A DNA stretch of 52,554 bases from Eubacterium sp. (lineage in GTDB: Bacteria > Bacillota > Clostridia > Lachnospirales > Lachnospiraceae): contig JAFZRN010000016.1 in assembly GCA_017619835.1 (NCBI GenBank), positions 1 to 52,554 of the forward strand, read 5' to 3'. The notes under the pieces are model-generated. The model saw nothing but the letters and a program-made list of their open reading frames with translations. It made no database searches and was not told the origin of the DNA. Positions 49,566-52,554 of the stretch are shown piece after piece. The translations under genes and the position numbers were made by a program. How positions within the stretch are numbered: position 1 is the stretch's first letter; every line of letters starts with the position of its first letter.

Positions 49566-50285
49566 ATGAGTAAAAAGCGTATTTTGATCACGAATGATGA
49601 CGGTGTTTTCGCTGAGGGACTTATCCGTCTTGTAAAGGCTTCGCAGGAATTTGGCGAGGTGTGGGTAGTTGCGCCTGATAAACAGAAAAGCGGAAAGTCA
49701 CACAGTATTATCTTAAGACGTCCCATCGAGGCATGGAAGGTGGACTTTCCCATCGAGGGCGTAACGGCTTATGCCTGTGACGGCAATCCGGCGGACTGCG
49801 TAAGGATCGGAGTCCTTAACATCATGCCCGAAAAACCGGACTTCGTTTTTGCGGGAATAAATGATGGTTATAATCTTGCGACGGACCTTCAGTATTCGGG
49901 AACTGCGGGAGCGGCATTTGAGGCTGCGTTCCAGGGAATCCAGGCCATCGCATTTTCGGAAGGGATCCACGGTGACCATGCCGTTACGAATAAATACTTA
50001 AGAGAGCTCATGATCGAGCTTATGGATAAGCCGCTTGATACGACCAGGATCTGGAACGTGAATTTCCCCGAGTGTCCATTAAAGCTCTGCAACGGAATCT
50101 TAAGAAACCGCATAGTTTCCCAGGATGTATTCTATAAGGATCACTATATCGAGACCAAAATCTCGGAAGACAGAAGCGCCTACAAGGTAGAGGGCGTCCA
50201 GAAATGTTCGGCTACGGAAGGCACTGATCTAAGAGCAATCCTCGACGGCTATGTATCTGTCGGAATCGCTACAAACATAACCTAG
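49566..50285 (+). CDS. surE: 5'/3'-nucleotidase SurE
   Basis: A 239-residue metal-dependent phosphatase of stationary phase and nucleotide salvage. Motifs: ITNDDGVFAEGL at the N-terminus (metal Asp pair), SGKSHSI (about 40-46), CDGNPADCVRIGV and GINDGYNLATDLQYSGTAGA (about 95-115). Slightly shorter than typical SurE. ATG 49566 has TTTGGAG six bases before; the frame's earlier start (49554) is not used. Confidence 0.94.
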   Translation: MSKKRILITNDDGVFAEGLIRLVKASQEFGEVWVVAPDKQKSGKSHSIILRRPIEAWKVDFPIEGVTAYACDGNPADCVRIGVLNIMPEKPDFVFAGINDGYNLATDLQYSGTAGAAFEAAFQGIQAIAFSEGIHGDHAVTNKYLRELMIELMDKPLDTTRIWNVNFPECPLKLCNGILRNRIVSQDVFYKDHYIETKISEDRSAYKVEGVQKCSATEGTDLRAILDGYVSVGIATNIT

Positions 50286-50318
50286 ATTGCCCAAACATAT
50301 AAAAACATAACAAAAACA

Positions 50319-50355
50319 CTTCTTAAGGACTTCTTAATATCCAACATGATATAAA
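50319..50355 (+). promoter_or_regulatory. Direct-repeat operator and extended -10 promoter of the ABC pair
   Basis: CTTCTTAA occurs at 50319-50326 and again at 50330-50337, exactly 11 bases apart, followed after 12 bases by TGATATAAA (-10 TATAAA at 50350-50355). No -35 hexamer is seen where the second repeat lies. This is the layout expected for activation by an OmpR-family regulator bound on one face of the helix. Confidence 0.55.
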
Positions 50356-50389
50356 GATACTGTAATCGAAAGTTTGCAGTATCTTTTTT
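50355..50389 (+). terminator. Terminator of surE, overlapping the downstream promoter
   Basis: AGATACTG and CAGTATCT form a stem with a 14-base loop, followed by TTTTTT. The start of the stem coincides with the -10 of the next promoter, so transcripts from that promoter would miss the 5' arm. Confidence 0.75.
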
Positions 50390-50405
50390 GGAAATGGAGA
50401 GGAAA

Positions 50406-51206
50406 ATGAAAAAAACAATCTTGTCTTGCGTGGACGTGCAGAAATCATTTGCGAATAACGGCGAGCAGCTGCATGTGCTGACTTCGGTAAATATGGATAT
50501 CTACGAAGGGGATTTCACGGTCATCATGGGTTCTTCCGGATCGGGAAAATCCACGCTTCTTTATGCCCTCAGCGGAATGGATAAGGCGACCGCCGGCCGT
50601 GTGATCTACACGGATAAAGACGGCGAAGAGACCGACATCACCCAGGTTAAGGAGAAGGCGCTTTCAAAGCTAAGGATCAACGACTTTGGCTTTGTCTTCC
50701 AACAGATGCATCTTGTAAGCAATCTTACCCTTATGGAAAATGTCACCGTCACCGGTTATCTTTACAAAGCAAGGTCCGCAGCCGAAACAAAAAAGAAAGC
50801 CTCGGAGCTTCTTGACAGGATGAACCTTAGTGATGTAAAGGACCATATTCCCTCCAGGGTATCAGGCGGCGAGCAGCAGAGATGCGCGATAGCAAGAGCC
50901 GTCATCAACGATCCCGAGATCCTTTTTGCGGATGAGCCGACAGGTGCTCTTAACAGAAAGAATACAAAGGATGTGCTCGACCTTCTTACCGAGCTTAACA
51001 GAAAGGGCCAGAGTATCGTTATGGTAACTCATGATATAAAGGCCGCCCTTCGCGGAAGCAGGATCCTCTATCTTGAGGACGGCGACATCGTGGGAGAGCT
51101 GGAGCTCAGCCCATATGGCGAAACAGATAAAAACGGCGAAATACTGCAGAGTGACAAGGCACGCGAGGCACAGATAAATGCGTGGCTCGAATCGATGGAC
51201 TGGTAG
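50406..51206 (+). CDS. ABC transporter ATP-binding protein (MacB/LolD/BceA type)
   Basis: A 266-residue ATPase. It begins MKKTILSCVDVQKSFANNGE. Walker A is GSSGSGKSTLL (about 42-52), the Q-loop is in FGFVFQQMHLV, the signature is VSGGEQQRCAIARAV (about 153-167), Walker B is ILFADEPTGALN and the H-loop is in VMVTHDIKAA. The family pairs with FtsX-like permeases for peptide or antibiotic export or mechanotransmission. ATG 50406 has GGAGAGG before it. The permease starts eight bases after its stop. It lies behind a two-component system, from which it is separated by a flavin reductase gene and surE. Confidence 0.93.
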   Translation: MKKTILSCVDVQKSFANNGEQLHVLTSVNMDIYEGDFTVIMGSSGSGKSTLLYALSGMDKATAGRVIYTDKDGEETDITQVKEKALSKLRINDFGFVFQQMHLVSNLTLMENVTVTGYLYKARSAAETKKKASELLDRMNLSDVKDHIPSRVSGGEQQRCAIARAVINDPEILFADEPTGALNRKNTKDVLDLLTELNRKGQSIVMVTHDIKAALRGSRILYLEDGDIVGELELSPYGETDKNGEILQSDKAREAQINAWLESMDW

Positions 51207-51214
51207 GTGAGCGT

Positions 51215-52554
51215 ATGGAAGAATTAACTTTGATCAAAGCCGGTATACGTAACCGCCGCGGCATCTTCTTCGGATTTGCTTTCCTTACCGCAATCATCGT
51301 TGTCTCGATAGTGACGGTCATCGGCGTAAAAAAGAATTATAATACAGCTCTTAAAGAAGCTTATGAAATATATGATAAGGGAGAGATATTCTCAACCTTC
51401 AGCCAACGCAAGTTTGAAGAAAGCGAAATGGAGAAAAAGCTTAAGGAAAGTGACCTTGTGGAAAGCATCGAAACCTATGATTTTGTCATGGGATACAGTA
51501 TCGAGTGTGCCGGAAATACAGATGAAAACGCACAGGTTATAATGAAGCCTACAGAGAATCTCTTATATTTTAACAGTGAGGAAAATGCTTTCCTTAAGGA
51601 AAATGAGATCCCCAGGCTTAAAAAGGGCGAGATAGTTATTCCCTATGGTTATAAGAATAAGATTGGTGCTGAAGCAGGCGAAACCATTAAGATCAATTTC
51701 TATGGTGGTGTCGGCGAGAAGACATTTACAATAAAAGGCTTTGTGCAGGAACCGTTTCTTGGCTCCAGCAATATCGGCTGGAAGATGATATTCATCAGTG
51801 AAGAGGATTTTGACGAGATATATCCGGTAGTTAAGAAGACTCTATTGGAGGATACGGAGTCTCCGGGCTTCTTCGGTTATGCGGTCTTCGTACATCCGTC
51901 TGAAATGGCTTATGAAAAATACGCTGCAAAGAACGGGATGTCCTCAGATAAATACTTAAGAGAACTTAACTTAAAGACCGGTTTCAGTGATATCTCTGCC
52001 AACAGCAGCATTACCAGGGAGACGTCACAAAGATATACATCCATATTTATAGTTATAATCATGGCTGTCATCGAAGGCGTTGCGATACTTCTTATGGTCA
52101 TCTACTTGATCGTGGCAGGGCACAACCTTTCGACGGAGCTCGAGATCGACTATGTTAATCTCGGAATCCTGAAGAGTCAGGGCTTTACGGATAGAAAGAT
52201 AAGAAAGATCTATACCCTGGAATATCTGATCGTTGAAGCAATCGGTATAATCGCAGGAATCATCATCGCGATTCCCGTGGAGAGGTGGCTGAGCAGTGTA
52301 TTCTTCCAGCTAACCTCGATCCTTCCGAAGAGAAATGTCCCGATAATCGAGGCACTTATCTTCGGTGCAGCTCTCTTTATTATGACAGCTGTTTATATAT
52401 ACATATTCACAGGCAGCATAAGAAGGACCACACCGGTCAAAGCAATAAGTAACGGCAGCAGTGATATATATTTCAGCAGCAGGCTGAATGCACCGATCAC
52501 CAAGAGATGCCTCGGGCTGACTCTCGGGCTTCGCCAGATCACTTCCCAGCCGAA
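51215..52554 (+). CDS. FtsX-like ABC permease, N-terminal part (cut by window edge)
   Basis: The frame from ATG 51215 stays open for 446 codons to the window end. It begins MEELTLIKAGIRNRRGIFFG with a first transmembrane segment (about 17-38). A large extracytoplasmic domain (about 40-285) contains GEIVIPYGYKNKIGAEAGE. Membrane segments follow near 286-310, 347-368 and 385-405, with the FtsX loop SQGFTDRKIRKIYTLEYLIV between the second and third segments. The ends AISNGSSDIYFSSRLNA and TLGLRQITSQP suggest a second FtsX unit, so the full protein is probably about 800 residues. GGTGAG precedes the start. Confidence 0.88.
   Translation, partial: MEELTLIKAGIRNRRGIFFGFAFLTAIIVVSIVTVIGVKKNYNTALKEAYEIYDKGEIFSTFSQRKFEESEMEKKLKESDLVESIETYDFVMGYSIECAGNTDENAQVIMKPTENLLYFNSEENAFLKENEIPRLKKGEIVIPYGYKNKIGAEAGETIKINFYGGVGEKTFTIKGFVQEPFLGSSNIGWKMIFISEEDFDEIYPVVKKTLLEDTESPGFFGYAVFVHPSEMAYEKYAAKNGMSSDKYLRELNLKTGFSDISANSSITRETSQRYTSIFIVIIMAVIEGVAILLMVIYLIVAGHNLSTELEIDYVNLGILKSQGFTDRKIRKIYTLEYLIVEAIGIIAGIIIAIPVERWLSSVFFQLTSILPKRNVPIIEALIFGAALFIMTAVYIYIFTGSIRRTTPVKAISNGSSDIYFSSRLNAPITKRCLGLTLGLRQITSQP

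Noticed and set aside
1-52554. CRISPR array, insertion sequence or prophage
   Set aside because: No regularly spaced direct repeats, transposase, integrase or phage structural gene was seen on either strand.

Overview
The window is the replication-origin region of a low-to-moderate GC Firmicute. The gene content (parABS next to a DUF4446 gene, dnaA-dnaN-S4-recF-gyrB-gyrA, a divergent rpmH-rnpA-yidD-yidC-jag cluster) and the many Thr/Glu-rich lipoproteins point to Lachnospiraceae, perhaps Butyrivibrio-like. The family is an inference from gene style and order; no rRNA or taxonomic marker search was possible. The origin lies in the AT-rich gap at about 35.6-35.98 kb. Genes left of it are almost all on the minus strand and genes right of it all on the plus strand, so transcription follows both forks. 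The only exception is trmB plus a small membrane gene at 27.0-28.0 kb.

Layout from left to right. 0-9 kb: a partial secreted protein, an ABC-2 exporter pair, three tandem RsiV/DUF3298-like lipoproteins and an iron-type alcohol dehydrogenase. A scar inside this block shows that the [dehydrogenase + lipoprotein] unit was duplicated and partly lost. 9-12.3 kb: a TPP-riboswitch-controlled thiamine-precursor importer (ThiXYZ plus a YkoF/MTH1187-like protein). 12.3-18.9 kb: an envelope cluster (PPC/Fn3-like secreted protein, AIM24 family, MurNAc-L-Ala amidase, class-A-like serine hydrolase, PrsW-like protease, polytopic membrane protein). 18.9-24.7 kb: tRNA-Arg(CCU), serS, DUF4446, parB, parA, a parS cluster and argS. 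24.7-28 kb: a coiled-coil protein, a D,D-carboxypeptidase and divergent trmB. 28-32.6 kb: a sugar kinase/aldolase/TraX/PNPOx/lipoprotein/HD operon. 32.6-35.6 kb: jag, yidC, yidD, rnpA, rpmH. 36-44.8 kb: the dnaA-to-gyrA replication cluster. 44.8-52.5 kb: class I fumarase subunits, a two-component system, flavin reductase, surE and a MacB/FtsX-type ABC transporter cut by the window end.

The most unusual signals are non-coding. A 107-nt structured repeat is present twice with only 4 mismatches (16145-16251 minus, 38741-38847 plus), and a fragment of its tail lies after a third gene. A family of GTGACA hairpins sits directly after stop codons. A structured leader bounded by inverted repeats precedes the carboxypeptidase/argS operon. 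The duplication scar sits between two lipoproteins. Promoter and direct-repeat architecture suggests that the two-component system at 47-49 kb may control the ABC pair at 50.4 kb. I saw no CRISPR array, transposase or phage gene.
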